From the NCBI GenBank assembly GCA_016293435.1, contig JAEDEG010000051.1, forward strand, positions 1 through 17,498: a stretch of 17,498 bases of DNA, in the 5' to 3' direction. Below, piece by piece: positions 9,531 through 17,195 of the stretch. The notes below the pieces were generated by a model. The model did no database searches and was not told the DNA's origin. It worked only from the letters and a program-made list of their open reading frames with translations. The position numbers were made by a program, and so were the translations under genes. This DNA is from Clostridia bacterium (GTDB lineage Bacteria > Bacillota > Clostridia > UMGS1810). Numbering within the stretch: position 1 is the stretch's first letter; each line of letters opens with the position of its first letter.

Positions 9531-11297
9531 ATGGCAAGCAAAGAGCTTATAAGTGCCATAAATGGCTATGAAAATTTTATAAAGCGAAAAGGTGTGGACG
9601 AAGCTGTAATAAACGCATATTGCGACGCTGTAAATGTGGCATACAACACGGAAAAGGATATTGAGTACGGCCACATAACATCTAACCGAACAAAGGGAAT
9701 TATAAACAACTATGTAATCAAAAATGCCGGCGGTGATATATGGGCTCTTGAGCGTTATCAGCAGGATGCAGAGTGTACACCTTACGATTTGGTTGACAAA
9801 TACTACAAAATGCTCAAGTTTGAGTCTGAAAGCATTTTTGAGAGTTTCATGTTTTACATGGAGAAAAATCGATACTACAAAGACAGATTTTATCAACCTA
9901 GAGTAAACCCACTCAAGCAAGTGGCACAAGGAATACAAGACCTTGTAGACGATTTACTAGATGAAATATTTGTAAATTGTCCGTCGAGAGTTGGTAAAAC
10001 TCAAATTGTTAAAATGGGCTATTTGTGGTACGGCTCAAAATTTCCAGAAAAGTCGAATCTTTACTCAGCGTACTCCGACAAAATCACAAGCGGATTTTAT
10101 GACGGACTAATAGAGCTAATGACAGACCCGACTTACACATACTCAGAGTTATTCCCAAAGAATATCGAGAATAAAATAATAACAGACGGAAAGGACTTGA
10201 CGATAGACCTTATCCGGAAAAAAACATACCCGACGTTTACTATGAGAAGTATTTACGGAACACTGAATGGCGCGTGTGATTGTAGCGGACTTGCGGTTGC
10301 GGATGATTTGTTTAGTGGAATTGAGGAAGCCTTGAGTGTAGACAGACAGGAAACTGTTTGGGGAAAGTTTGATAACAATTTTATGAAGCGTCTTAAGCGC
10401 AAGGCGAAGCTTATAGATATGGGCACAAGATGGGCGCCAAGGGATGTTCAGGGAAGACGTAAGGAACTTTTGGAAACCAATGTTGAGTACAAAGATGTAA
10501 GATGGAGAGCCATTGTTATTCCGGCACTTGACGAAAACGACGAAAGCAATTTTGATTATCCTTACGACCTTGGATATTCGACCCAAGATTATAGACGAAT
10601 TAGAGCGTCGTTTGAGGACAACGACGATATGGCATCGTGGCTCGCACAGGATCAGCAAGAGCCTATAGAAAGACTTGGTGCATTATTTACACCTGATAAT
10701 ATGCAATTTTATAATCCGGAAACGGAGCTTCCTGAGGGTGTACCCGATAGGATATTTAGCCATTGCGACCCTGCTTATGGAGGCGGAGACTATGTATCAA
10801 TGCCTATATGCTACCAGTTTGGTAATGACTTCTACATCCCGGACGTTGTATATAACGACGGAGACAAGAAAATAACAGTTCCGGAAGTAACAAGCAGATT
10901 TGCCGGTCATCTACTAAGATTTGGTAATAAGACAGGAGAAGCACATTTTGAGGAAACAAAAACAACCTCAGAATACAGGACACTTTGCGAAGAAGAATGG
11001 AAGAATCTTGGAGTTGCAGTGAATACTACACACGATCCGGCACCAAACACAATATCCAAGGTGGACAGAATAAAAAACCATGCTCCAGACATCAGAAAAT
11101 TATATTTTGTTGATATGAACCACAGAACCAAAGAGTACAACAAGTTTATTCAGAATATTTTCTCGTTTAAATATGATGGAAAAAACAAACATGATGATGG
11201 TGTTGACTCTGTTGCAGGGCTTTGCGACATGATATATGGAAACAAACAGAAATACGGAACTGTAACAGCAGCATATAATCCATTCAGGAGGCATTGA
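9531..11297 (+). CDS. terL: Terminase large subunit (588 aa)
   Basis: Motor and nuclease of DNA packaging. The ATPase domain shows a Walker A variant CPSRVGKT (residues 150-157) and Walker B LAVADD (254-259). The RNase H-like nuclease domain shows the first Asp in HCDPAYGGGD (Asp413), a Glu in AHFEE (474/475) and the last Asp in DDGVDSV (Asp559). Length is normal for the family. ATG at 9531 follows GGGGGTG and a T run. The gene opens the late region, but the putative small subunit lies 5.6 kb upstream instead of adjacent. It would dock on the portal encoded at 12942. Confidence 0.95.
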   Translation: MASKELISAINGYENFIKRKGVDEAVINAYCDAVNVAYNTEKDIEYGHITSNRTKGIINNYVIKNAGGDIWALERYQQDAECTPYDLVDKYYKMLKFESESIFESFMFYMEKNRYYKDRFYQPRVNPLKQVAQGIQDLVDDLLDEIFVNCPSRVGKTQIVKMGYLWYGSKFPEKSNLYSAYSDKITSGFYDGLIELMTDPTYTYSELFPKNIENKIITDGKDLTIDLIRKKTYPTFTMRSIYGTLNGACDCSGLAVADDLFSGIEEALSVDRQETVWGKFDNNFMKRLKRKAKLIDMGTRWAPRDVQGRRKELLETNVEYKDVRWRAIVIPALDENDESNFDYPYDLGYSTQDYRRIRASFEDNDDMASWLAQDQQEPIERLGALFTPDNMQFYNPETELPEGVPDRIFSHCDPAYGGGDYVSMPICYQFGNDFYIPDVVYNDGDKKITVPEVTSRFAGHLLRFGNKTGEAHFEETKTTSEYRTLCEEEWKNLGVAVNTTHDPAPNTISKVDRIKNHAPDIRKLYFVDMNHRTKEYNKFIQNIFSFKYDGKNKHDDGVDSVAGLCDMIYGNKQKYGTVTAAYNPFRRH

Positions 11298-11300
11298 TTG

Positions 11301-11741
11301 ATGGAAGCAAGAGAGTATCTAGAGCAAATAAACATACTAAATGATACAATTGACAGGAAGATTCGGAGAATAGATGACTTAAAAATGTCGGCATACAGTG
11401 TAAGTGCGGTTAACATTAAAGAAAAAGTACAGACCTCATGCGATGGAGATATAATGGACCTGGTCGATAAAGCTATAGATCTTGAAAAAGAAACTGACAG
11501 AATTATTGATCAATATTACGACCTCAAGTGCGAGGCACGTAAGATAATAAATATGCTTACATACCACATAGATAGGCAAGTGCTTATTTATAGATATATA
11601 GACGGACTAAGCGTAAGGCAAACTGCCCAAAAGCTAGGAATTACTCCTAGAGGATGCTCAAAGGCACAAAAAAGAGCACTAAATCAATTAGATGAGAAAC
11701 TAAAAACAACAATTCATACACAATATATAGTTAAGTGTTGA
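11301..11741 (+). CDS. DUF1492-type sigma-like late regulator (146 aa)
   Basis: The N-terminal half is helical (AREYLEQINILNDTIDRKIRRIDDL...), with VDKAIDLEKETDRIIDQYYDLKCEARKII as a coiled-coil-like segment. The C-terminal 50 residues (DRQVLIYRYIDGLSVRQTAQKLGITPRGCSKAQKRAL in part) form an HTH like sigma-70 region 4. This matches the phage DUF1492 family, related in shape to the ArpU/RinA regulators that control late genes. ATG at 11301 is 9 nt after AGGAGG at the end of the terminase gene. Its usual place is before the terminase; here it is after it. The operator and promoter that begin at its own stop codon suggest control of the next gene. Confidence 0.85.
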   Translation: MEAREYLEQINILNDTIDRKIRRIDDLKMSAYSVSAVNIKEKVQTSCDGDIMDLVDKAIDLEKETDRIIDQYYDLKCEARKIINMLTYHIDRQVLIYRYIDGLSVRQTAQKLGITPRGCSKAQKRALNQLDEKLKTTIHTQYIVKC

Positions 11742-11783
11742 CAGTTCCATACAATATATGGTATAAGTATATTGTATGAAACT
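11715..11783 (+). promoter_or_regulatory. Operator cluster with promoter upstream of the endolysin
   Basis: Promoter TTGACA (11738-11743) and TATAAG (11762-11767) are 18 nt apart. A large dyad covers it: CATACAATATA (11748-11758) with TATATTGTATG (11768-11778), extended by AGTT/AACT after one mismatch, with a 9-nt centre that includes most of the -10 box. A third related site, CATACACAATATATAG, lies at 11715-11730 inside the end of the DUF1492 gene. The layout is that of a repressible or activated phage promoter. Confidence 0.65.
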
Positions 11784-11817
11784 ATAAGTTGTGATAAATA
11801 AGCCAAAACTTCCCATG

Positions 11818-11850
11818 AAGCACCACTTTGTAATTCAAGTGGTGCTTTTT
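11818..11850 (+). terminator. Strong intrinsic terminator before the endolysin
   Basis: AGCACCACTT (11819-11828) pairs with AAGTGGTGCT (11837-11846), loop of 8 nt, followed by TTTT. It lies about 50 nt after the promoter described above and 35 nt before the endolysin start codon, so a transcript from that promoter would end early unless read through. Confidence 0.9.
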
Positions 11851-11884
11851 GTATGCAATGTATGCAAGAAACGAGGTGTGACGC

Positions 11885-12940
11885 ATGAACGGAATAGATA
11901 TATCAGCATGGCAGGGGGATATAGACCTGAGCAAGATAGATTTTGACTTTTGTATTGTCAAAGCTACAGAGGGCACAAACTACAAGAACAGATATTTCAC
12001 AAGCCATTGTAACAAAATATTACAGATGAACAAGCTCCTTGGCATATATCACTATGCTAATGGTGGAGATGTAAAATCTGAAGCCGATTTTTTTCTTGCG
12101 TATGCAAAGAAGTACATAGGCAAAGGAATACTTGTGTTGGATTGGGAATCTAATAACAACCCTCAGTTCGGTGTTAACGACCTAGAGTGGTGCTTACAGT
12201 GGTGCAACTATATATATCAGGTGACCGGAGTAAAACCGCTTATATATATACAGAAGAGTGCAATGAACGCAGTCAAGGGAGCTGGCTATCATCTGTGGGT
12301 GGCTCAGTATCCGGATTTTAATAGTACAGGCTACCAAACCCATCCATGGAACGAGGGGGCTTACAACTGCATCATAAGACAGTATACATCTGAGGGAGTA
12401 CTACCTGGGTATTCGGGTAGACTTGACCTTAACAAAGCTTACATAAGTGCTGCATCCTGGAGGAAGCTTGCATCAAAGATAACTAACTCGTCTGCTAAAA
12501 AGACCGTCAACACTATTGCAAAGGAAGTGCTTGCCGGAAAGTGGGGCGATGGCTCCGACAGGAAGACAAAGCTCACCAAGGCCGGATATGATTACAACAA
12601 GGTACAGACAGCAGTCAACAAGCTTGTTAGGGCATCACAGGTGAGTAACGATAAGATTATCAATGCTGTTGCTCATGAGGTTATTGCAGGAAAGTGGGGT
12701 AATGATGGCGACAGGAAAAAGAGGTTAACAGAGGCTGGGTACGACTACAATGCGGTACAGAAAGCCGTAAATGCGATTTTAAGCAATAATCAGACGGTAA
12801 GCTATTACACCGTCAAAAATGGTGATACATTGTCCGAAATTGCGACCAAGCACGGCATAACAATAGATGAAATAACAAGTATAAACAACATCAAAAACCC
12901 TAATTTAATATATGCAGGGCAGAAAATAAGGATTAAGTAA
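11885..12940 (+). CDS. Endolysin: GH25 muramidase with two CPL-7 repeats and LysM (351 aa)
   Basis: The enzyme cuts the N-acetylmuramic acid bond of peptidoglycan. Residues 1-190 are a glycoside hydrolase family 25 domain: MNGIDISAWQGD (Asp5) and ILVLDWES (Asp86, Glu88) carry the acidic catalytic residues. Two CPL-7-type wall-binding repeats follow (about 208-247 and 259-298), each with A(G)KWG, DRK, AGYDYN. A LysM domain ends the protein (307-350, YTVKNGDTLSEIA ... IYAGQKIRI). There is no signal peptide, so a holin is needed; none is clearly next to it. The gene lies between the terminase/DUF1492 pair and the portal, an unusual place for a lysin. ATG at 11885 follows GAGGTGTGA. Confidence 0.95.
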   Translation: MNGIDISAWQGDIDLSKIDFDFCIVKATEGTNYKNRYFTSHCNKILQMNKLLGIYHYANGGDVKSEADFFLAYAKKYIGKGILVLDWESNNNPQFGVNDLEWCLQWCNYIYQVTGVKPLIYIQKSAMNAVKGAGYHLWVAQYPDFNSTGYQTHPWNEGAYNCIIRQYTSEGVLPGYSGRLDLNKAYISAASWRKLASKITNSSAKKTVNTIAKEVLAGKWGDGSDRKTKLTKAGYDYNKVQTAVNKLVRASQVSNDKIINAVAHEVIAGKWGNDGDRKKRLTEAGYDYNAVQKAVNAILSNNQTVSYYTVKNGDTLSEIATKHGITIDEITSINNIKNPNLIYAGQKIRIK

Positions 12941-12941
12941 A

Positions 12942-14372
12942 ATGAACTCACAGAGATTGAATGACCTTGTAAAAGGCAAGTATGGTAGAAAAATTGCATA
13001 TACGGATGTGGATGCGATAACAATAGAAAATGTTGTCAAGGTCGTTAGTGAGTGCATCGGAGTGTTTAATTATAATCGAAAGATTATAAGGTACTTGTGG
13101 GATTACTACAAAGGCGACCAGCCTGTTAGATATCGTACAAAATTATCCAACGAGGATATAATAAACAAGATTGTGGAAAACCACGCGTATGAGATTGTAC
13201 AGTTTAAGACAGGGCAAACCTATGGTGAACCTCTGCAATACATATCTCGAAGAGATGATGAAGCGGTTAATAAGGCTGTTGATGTGCTTAATGATTTTAT
13301 GATAGATGCAAACAAGCAAGAAAAAGACATAAAAGCCGGAGAATGGCAGTCCGCTACCGGAACGTCTTTTAAGGCAGTGCAATTTGCAAATACAGATATT
13401 GCTTTTCGTATTGTGGCTCCGACGCCACTAAACACTTTTATCATATATAACAGAAGCACAGAAGAGCCCATACTTGCAGTACAACAATTAAAAGATGAGA
13501 ATGGCACAAATTACTACTTTTGTATGTCAGATACACACACATGCAAGATTATCAACGGTAAGGTTGAGGAGTGGGAAATTCACGCTTTTGGAAGCATTCC
13601 AATAATCGAATTTCCAAACAACCATGAAAGAGTATCTGATATTGAGCTCGTTATAGACATATTGGATGCCATAAATCTTATGCAGTCAAATAGAATGGAC
13701 GGCGTAGAGCAGTTTATACAGTCTTGGATAAAATTTGTAAATTGTGATGTGGACGAAGAAAGTTTCAAGAAAATGAAAATGCAACACGCTCTCGCAGTAA
13801 AATCGAATGGCAACGAAAACAAAGCTGATGTTGACGTTATGACTCAAGAGCTAAACCAAACCGAATGTCAAGTTGCAAAAGATGATTTGTGGAACAATGC
13901 CCTTACAATCCTCGCGATACCAAATAAACAAGGTAATACCGGTGGAGACACTCAGGGCGCAGTTGAGCTTAGAAATGGATGGGATTTCGCAAAGACAAGG
14001 GCTAAGTTAAAAGATCCGATTGTAAAAACAGCCGAAAAGCGACTTGCGAAAGTTGTGCTTAATATACTTAGGATAAAAATTGTTGACCTTGGTATTACAA
14101 CTAGGGATTTTGATGTTCAAATCAACCACAGTCCGACAGATAACCTTATAGTAAAATGTCAGGCTCTGCAGTATTTACTGCAATGCGGAATACATCCACT
14201 TGTGGCAATCAAGACAGTAGGACTATGGGGGGACGCTGAAAAGGTATTCATGATGTCTAAAAAATACTTGGACAACCTTTGGAAGACGATAGATGATGTA
14301 GAATTACAACAAGAAAAGGCAAACAAACTTATGGATGAATTTAATAATCAACAGAAACAAGCAACCGCGTAA
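12942..14372 (+). CDS. Portal protein, SPP1 gp6-like (476 aa)
   Basis: The dodecameric portal forms the DNA gate at one head vertex. Features that fit the SPP1 gp6-like group are YLWDYYKGDQPV near residue 45, IVENHAYEIVQFKTGQTYGEP (about 65-86), a central AFGSIPIIEFPN, ILDAINLMQSNRMDGVEQF, and a C-terminal helical tail rich in Gln and Lys. The length is typical. ATG at 12942 lies one base after the endolysin stop, with AAGGA as binding site. The stop codon lies within the loop of a hairpin that may end transcription. Confidence 0.92.
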   Translation: MNSQRLNDLVKGKYGRKIAYTDVDAITIENVVKVVSECIGVFNYNRKIIRYLWDYYKGDQPVRYRTKLSNEDIINKIVENHAYEIVQFKTGQTYGEPLQYISRRDDEAVNKAVDVLNDFMIDANKQEKDIKAGEWQSATGTSFKAVQFANTDIAFRIVAPTPLNTFIIYNRSTEEPILAVQQLKDENGTNYYFCMSDTHTCKIINGKVEEWEIHAFGSIPIIEFPNNHERVSDIELVIDILDAINLMQSNRMDGVEQFIQSWIKFVNCDVDEESFKKMKMQHALAVKSNGNENKADVDVMTQELNQTECQVAKDDLWNNALTILAIPNKQGNTGGDTQGAVELRNGWDFAKTRAKLKDPIVKTAEKRLAKVVLNILRIKIVDLGITTRDFDVQINHSPTDNLIVKCQALQYLLQCGIHPLVAIKTVGLWGDAEKVFMMSKKYLDNLWKTIDDVELQQEKANKLMDEFNNQQKQATA

Positions 14373-14389
14373 GTGGTTGCTTGTTCTTT
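14356..14389 (+). terminator. Hairpin with the portal stop codon in its loop
   Basis: AACAAGCAACC (14356-14366) pairs perfectly with GGTTGCTTGTT (14375-14385), 11 bp, loop of 8 nt containing TAA, followed by CTTTA. The U tract is short, so it may act as a partial terminator or as a 3'-end stabiliser between portal and scaffold messages. Confidence 0.55.
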
Positions 14390-14397
14390 ATAAAAAT

Positions 14398-14458
14398 TGC
14401 ACCTATGCGATAAATAGGAGAGCGCAGCAGGAGCAACCTGCGTTAACAAAAGCGTGCG
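14398..14458 (+). promoter_or_regulatory. Folded leader before the scaffold gene
   Basis: The gap between portal and scaffold can form CCTAT, loop GCGATAA, ATAGG (14402-14418) and GCGCAG/CTGCGT (14422-14443, one G-T), with a weak outer pairing TGCA/TGCG (14398-14401 with 14455-14458). It ends directly before TAGGAGG. The two hairpins are sound; the outer stem is not. Confidence 0.35.
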
Positions 14459-14472
14459 TTTAGGAGGTAATC

Positions 14473-15048
14473 ATGACAAGAGAGCAAGCAAAGCAGAAAC
14501 TTATTTCATTTGGTGTTTCCGAACCTACAGATGAGCAGATAACAGATTTACTCAACTCAATCAATGCGGAAACGAAAAAGGAAAAGGACAGAGCGGACAG
14601 TTATAAGGCAAAAGCCGACAAAGCCGACGAATTGCAGTCGCAGCTTGACGACATTAACAGTCAAAACTTATCAGAAACCGAAAGGGTTAATAAAGAACTT
14701 GAAACAGCTAAAAATCGCATTGCAGAGCTTGAGAAAGCGGATGCGCTAAAAACTCAGAGAAGCCTTGCGATGGAAAAGTTTAAGATTAGCGCTGAGCAAG
14801 CGTCACAGATTGTTAAGGATGATGGAAGTTTCGATTATGAGGTGCTCGGAAAGATTATCTCGGATAAAGAAACAGCAGCAGCCACAGCAAAGGAAAACGA
14901 AATTGCAAATAAATCAAGAAATCCGGGTGGCGGCACTTCGGGAAGCAACAGCGAGAAAACAACCGCCGAAAAGCTAGTAGAAAAGCTATATGGCGGTCAG
15001 AAGCAGGATAATGATATTTTAGCACATTATTTAGGAGGTAAACAGTAA
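14473..15048 (+). CDS. Capsid scaffold protein, GP20-like (191 aa)
   Basis: A highly charged, Lys/Glu/Ala/Gln-rich helical protein with a long coiled coil (about residues 30-95, e.g. LQSQLDDINSQNLSETERVNKELETAKNRIAEL in pieces) and a flexible Gly/Ser-rich segment (NPGGGTSGSNS, about 150). This matches phage minor structural GP20-type scaffolds, which guide capsid assembly and are then lost. TAGGAGG lies ahead of ATG at 14473. The stop overlaps the next ATG (TAATG), so the pair is coupled. Its place between portal and capsid supports the call. Confidence 0.88.
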   Translation: MTREQAKQKLISFGVSEPTDEQITDLLNSINAETKKEKDRADSYKAKADKADELQSQLDDINSQNLSETERVNKELETAKNRIAELEKADALKTQRSLAMEKFKISAEQASQIVKDDGSFDYEVLGKIISDKETAAATAKENEIANKSRNPGGGTSGSNSEKTTAEKLVEKLYGGQKQDNDILAHYLGGKQ

Positions 15049-15383
15049 TGCAGTTTGAGCAGACAGAGTACGCAGGTGACGTACAGATTTTAAAGAGGAA
15101 GCCGTTTGAGGCTATTCCTATGACACTTAATTTCACAAGTGTTTCAGACAAGCTTGCAAACGGCAAGAAGGTCGTTAAGGCCGGCACACCTATTGGTGCA
15201 AATGGAACAGCAGATAACACAGCTACAGTTGTAGGAATTTTGCTTCACGATGTAACTGAGGATAGACCTCAGGGCACATTGCTTAAAAAGGCATACATTA
15301 ACACAGCAGTTGCGCAGAAGAACTCTGGTGTAGAAATTTCATCAGCAGTCAAGACAGCGCTTCCAATGATTGTATTTGAGTAG
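15048..15383 (+). CDS. Small head protein, decoration-like (111 aa)
   Basis: ATG at 15048 overlaps the scaffold stop by one base and has GGAGG upstream. The product is beta-rich and includes KKVVKAGTPIGANGTADNTATVVGILLHDVT (in pieces), the pattern of small head proteins placed before the E-type capsid gene, where lambda has its decoration protein D. The VKAGTPI...GILL...DV core is common in such proteins of Gram-positive phages, from my memory. It may bind the outer capsid and stabilise it. The direct position before the capsid gene supports this; no structural proof. Confidence 0.75.
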   Translation: MQFEQTEYAGDVQILKRKPFEAIPMTLNFTSVSDKLANGKKVVKAGTPIGANGTADNTATVVGILLHDVTEDRPQGTLLKKAYINTAVAQKNSGVEISSAVKTALPMIVFE

Positions 15384-15394
15384 GAGGTACACAG

Positions 15395-16468
15395 ATGTTA
15401 GTAAACGAAGTAGTAAACTCAGTTTCAATTGCACTTGCAGCTACAGAATCAGCAAGTAACAATATACCATATCTGGGACTTCAGTGGTTCCCGGAAAAGA
15501 AGAAGTCAGGACTTGATTTAAGTTGGATTAAGACACACAAGGGACTTCCTGTTTCTCTTAAGCCATCTAATTTCGATTCACTTCCGGCTATTAGAGCTAG
15601 AGGCGGTCTTAAGAAGGAAAAGACACAGATGGCTTTCTTCCGTGAGCAGATGGTAGTCACAGAGGAAGATGCACAGGAAATCGACAGAATAAAGGATGAA
15701 AACGACCCATATCTTCAGGGCGCGCTTCAGAGCATCTATGACGATTCAACCGCACTTGTTCAGGGCGCAGAGGTTGTTCCAGAGCGTATGAGAATGGCGC
15801 TTCTCTCAACGGTAAACGGACATCCTGTTATTGGCATTGAGTCGGATGGGGTTAAGTACGAGTACGACTACGACCCAAAAGGCGAGTATGCTAAGGAGCA
15901 CTATACAAAGCTGCTTGACACAGCGATGTGGAGTGATGCAACAAACTCCAAGCCACTTACAGACCTCAACAATGCAAGAAAGGCTCTTGCTAAGAAGGGT
16001 AAGATTGCTACATATGTGCTCATGAACTCTAACACATTTGATTATCTGCTTGAAAGTGATCAGGTTAAGAATGCTATCCTTGCGCAAAACCTTACGGCAA
16101 ACATCGAACTTACAGACGATAATGTAATTTCGATAGTAAGGTCAAGAACAAAGCTTACAATCATTGTGTATGACAAGATGTATGCAGACGAGAATGGAAA
16201 TGAGCACTACTTATACCCTGATGATAAGGTAACACTCCTTCCAACAGGGGCACTTGGTAGTACCTGGTTTGGAACTACACCGGAAGAAAGAACGGCTGGG
16301 CAGGTGGCTGATGTCGACGTATCTATGTACGGAGTCGGAATTGCAGTTGCAACAAAGACAGAGTACGGCCCACCGGCAATTACCTCTGTAACAGCTTCTG
16401 AAATCGTGCTTCCATCTTATGAGGGAATGGATTCAACATTCGTAATCGAGGTTCACTCGGAAGGTTAG
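15395..16468 (+). CDS. Major capsid protein, lambda gpE-like (357 aa)
   Basis: Forms the head shell with an HK97-type fold. The sequence fits the phage capsid E family: GLDLSWIKTHKGLPVSLKPSNFDSLP in pieces, AFFREQMVVTEEDAQEI, LTDLNNARKALAKKGK, YVLMNSNTFDYLLES, and the late LLPTGALGSTWFGTTPEE followed by a beta-rich end. Length 357 is close to that of lambda gpE. ATG at 15395 follows TAGGAGG. It is 11 nt from the preceding gene and the codon use is richer in GC than in the left arm, as expected for a highly expressed gene. Confidence 0.93.
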   Translation: MLVNEVVNSVSIALAATESASNNIPYLGLQWFPEKKKSGLDLSWIKTHKGLPVSLKPSNFDSLPAIRARGGLKKEKTQMAFFREQMVVTEEDAQEIDRIKDENDPYLQGALQSIYDDSTALVQGAEVVPERMRMALLSTVNGHPVIGIESDGVKYEYDYDPKGEYAKEHYTKLLDTAMWSDATNSKPLTDLNNARKALAKKGKIATYVLMNSNTFDYLLESDQVKNAILAQNLTANIELTDDNVISIVRSRTKLTIIVYDKMYADENGNEHYLYPDDKVTLLPTGALGSTWFGTTPEERTAGQVADVDVSMYGVGIAVATKTEYGPPAITSVTASEIVLPSYEGMDSTFVIEVHSEG

Positions 16469-16481
16469 GAGGTATCAGAAT

Positions 16482-16736
16482 ATGATATATCCATATATCG
16501 TTAATAAAAACGGAGTTTGGTATCCTGCCGGTACGGATGTGCCGGAGGATACAATCCCCATTACAACAGATAATTTTACCGAAAAACCTATACATAACGG
16601 ACATACAAAAACAGAAGTCAACCGCATGTCAACAGCGGAGTTGCGTTCACTGGCGCTTGAAAAAGGTATTGATGGCGCTGGTGAAATGACAGGTGCGGAA
16701 CTGAAAAAGGTCTTGATTGAGAAATTTGGATTATAG
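16482..16736 (+). CDS. Head-tail region protein with HeH/LEM-like C-terminus (84 aa)
   Basis: ATG at 16482 follows GGAGG. The first 45 residues are strand-like (MIYPYIVNKNGVWYPAGTDVPED...). Residues about 47-84 (MSTAELRSLALEKGIDGAGEMTGAELKKVLIEKFGL in pieces) form the two-helix HeH/LEM or SAP-like motif often found at the ends of small phage head proteins. It lies between capsid and connector genes, a place where small head-tail joining or accessory proteins occur. Its precise role is unknown. Confidence 0.78.
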   Translation: MIYPYIVNKNGVWYPAGTDVPEDTIPITTDNFTEKPIHNGHTKTEVNRMSTAELRSLALEKGIDGAGEMTGAELKKVLIEKFGL

Positions 16737-16748
16737 GAGTGATAAGCG

Positions 16749-17087
16749 ATGGACATAGGTTTACAAGATGAAATAGTTGCAGAACTTACAGTTGAGTTGT
16801 CGAGTGAGCCTACGTTTGATGCTGACGTACTGGCCGTCAAGGTTAAAAACGCTATCCGCGACGTAAAGGAGCGCAGAGGCTATCAGAATACATCATATAC
16901 TGACGAAATGATAACACAAGACCTCTATAACAATTATTTCTCGACAATACGAAATTTAGCGTTATACGATTTTGCACAAATTGGCGCACCGTTTGAAACA
17001 ACTCACAACGAGAACTCAACAAACAGAAGCTGGGCAAAACGTGAAAGCATATTAAACAATGTAACGCCGTTTGTAAAAGTTTTGTAG
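16749..17087 (+). CDS. Head-tail connector protein, gp6-like (112 aa)
   Basis: A helical protein of the Phage_connect (HK97 gp6-like) type, which docks beneath the portal and joins head and tail. The pattern fits: a short helix at the start, VKVKNAIRDVKERRGYQNTSYTDEMI (about residues 31-56), YFSTIRNLALYDFAQIGAPFE, and HNENSTNRSWAKRESIL near the end. ATG at 16749 follows TAGGAGTG. Length matches the family. Gene order (capsid, small protein, connector) is normal for tailed phages. Confidence 0.85.
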   Translation: MDIGLQDEIVAELTVELSSEPTFDADVLAVKVKNAIRDVKERRGYQNTSYTDEMITQDLYNNYFSTIRNLALYDFAQIGAPFETTHNENSTNRSWAKRESILNNVTPFVKVL

Positions 17088-17093
17088 AAGATT

Positions 17094-17195
17094 GTGCGTG
17101 GCGCATATTACAAAAATAATAGCGTTGCAGGGAGTTCCGTGAAAGAGGTGGAGGGCGACGGAACACTAATTTTTGTGAAAAGGATTATGAAATGA
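17094..17195 (+). CDS. Possible very small protein (33 aa)
   Basis: From GTG at 17094 the frame VRGAYYKNNSVAGSS... runs to TGA at 17193-17195, which overlaps the ATG of the next gene as ATGA. This fills an otherwise empty 104-nt gap and gives tight coupling on the right. The weak points are the GTG start, a poor binding site (GAAG) and the small size. The sequence is protein-like (basic, with GDGTLIFVKRI as a strand). No family is recognised. Confidence 0.4.
   Translation: MRGAYYKNNSVAGSSVKEVEGDGTLIFVKRIMK

Noticed and set aside
9528..9938. Minus-strand ORFs opposite the terminase, portal and capsid genes (also 10149-10658, 13220-13507, 16475-16840)
   Set aside because: These are antisense shadows of strongly supported structural genes, with no ribosome sites.
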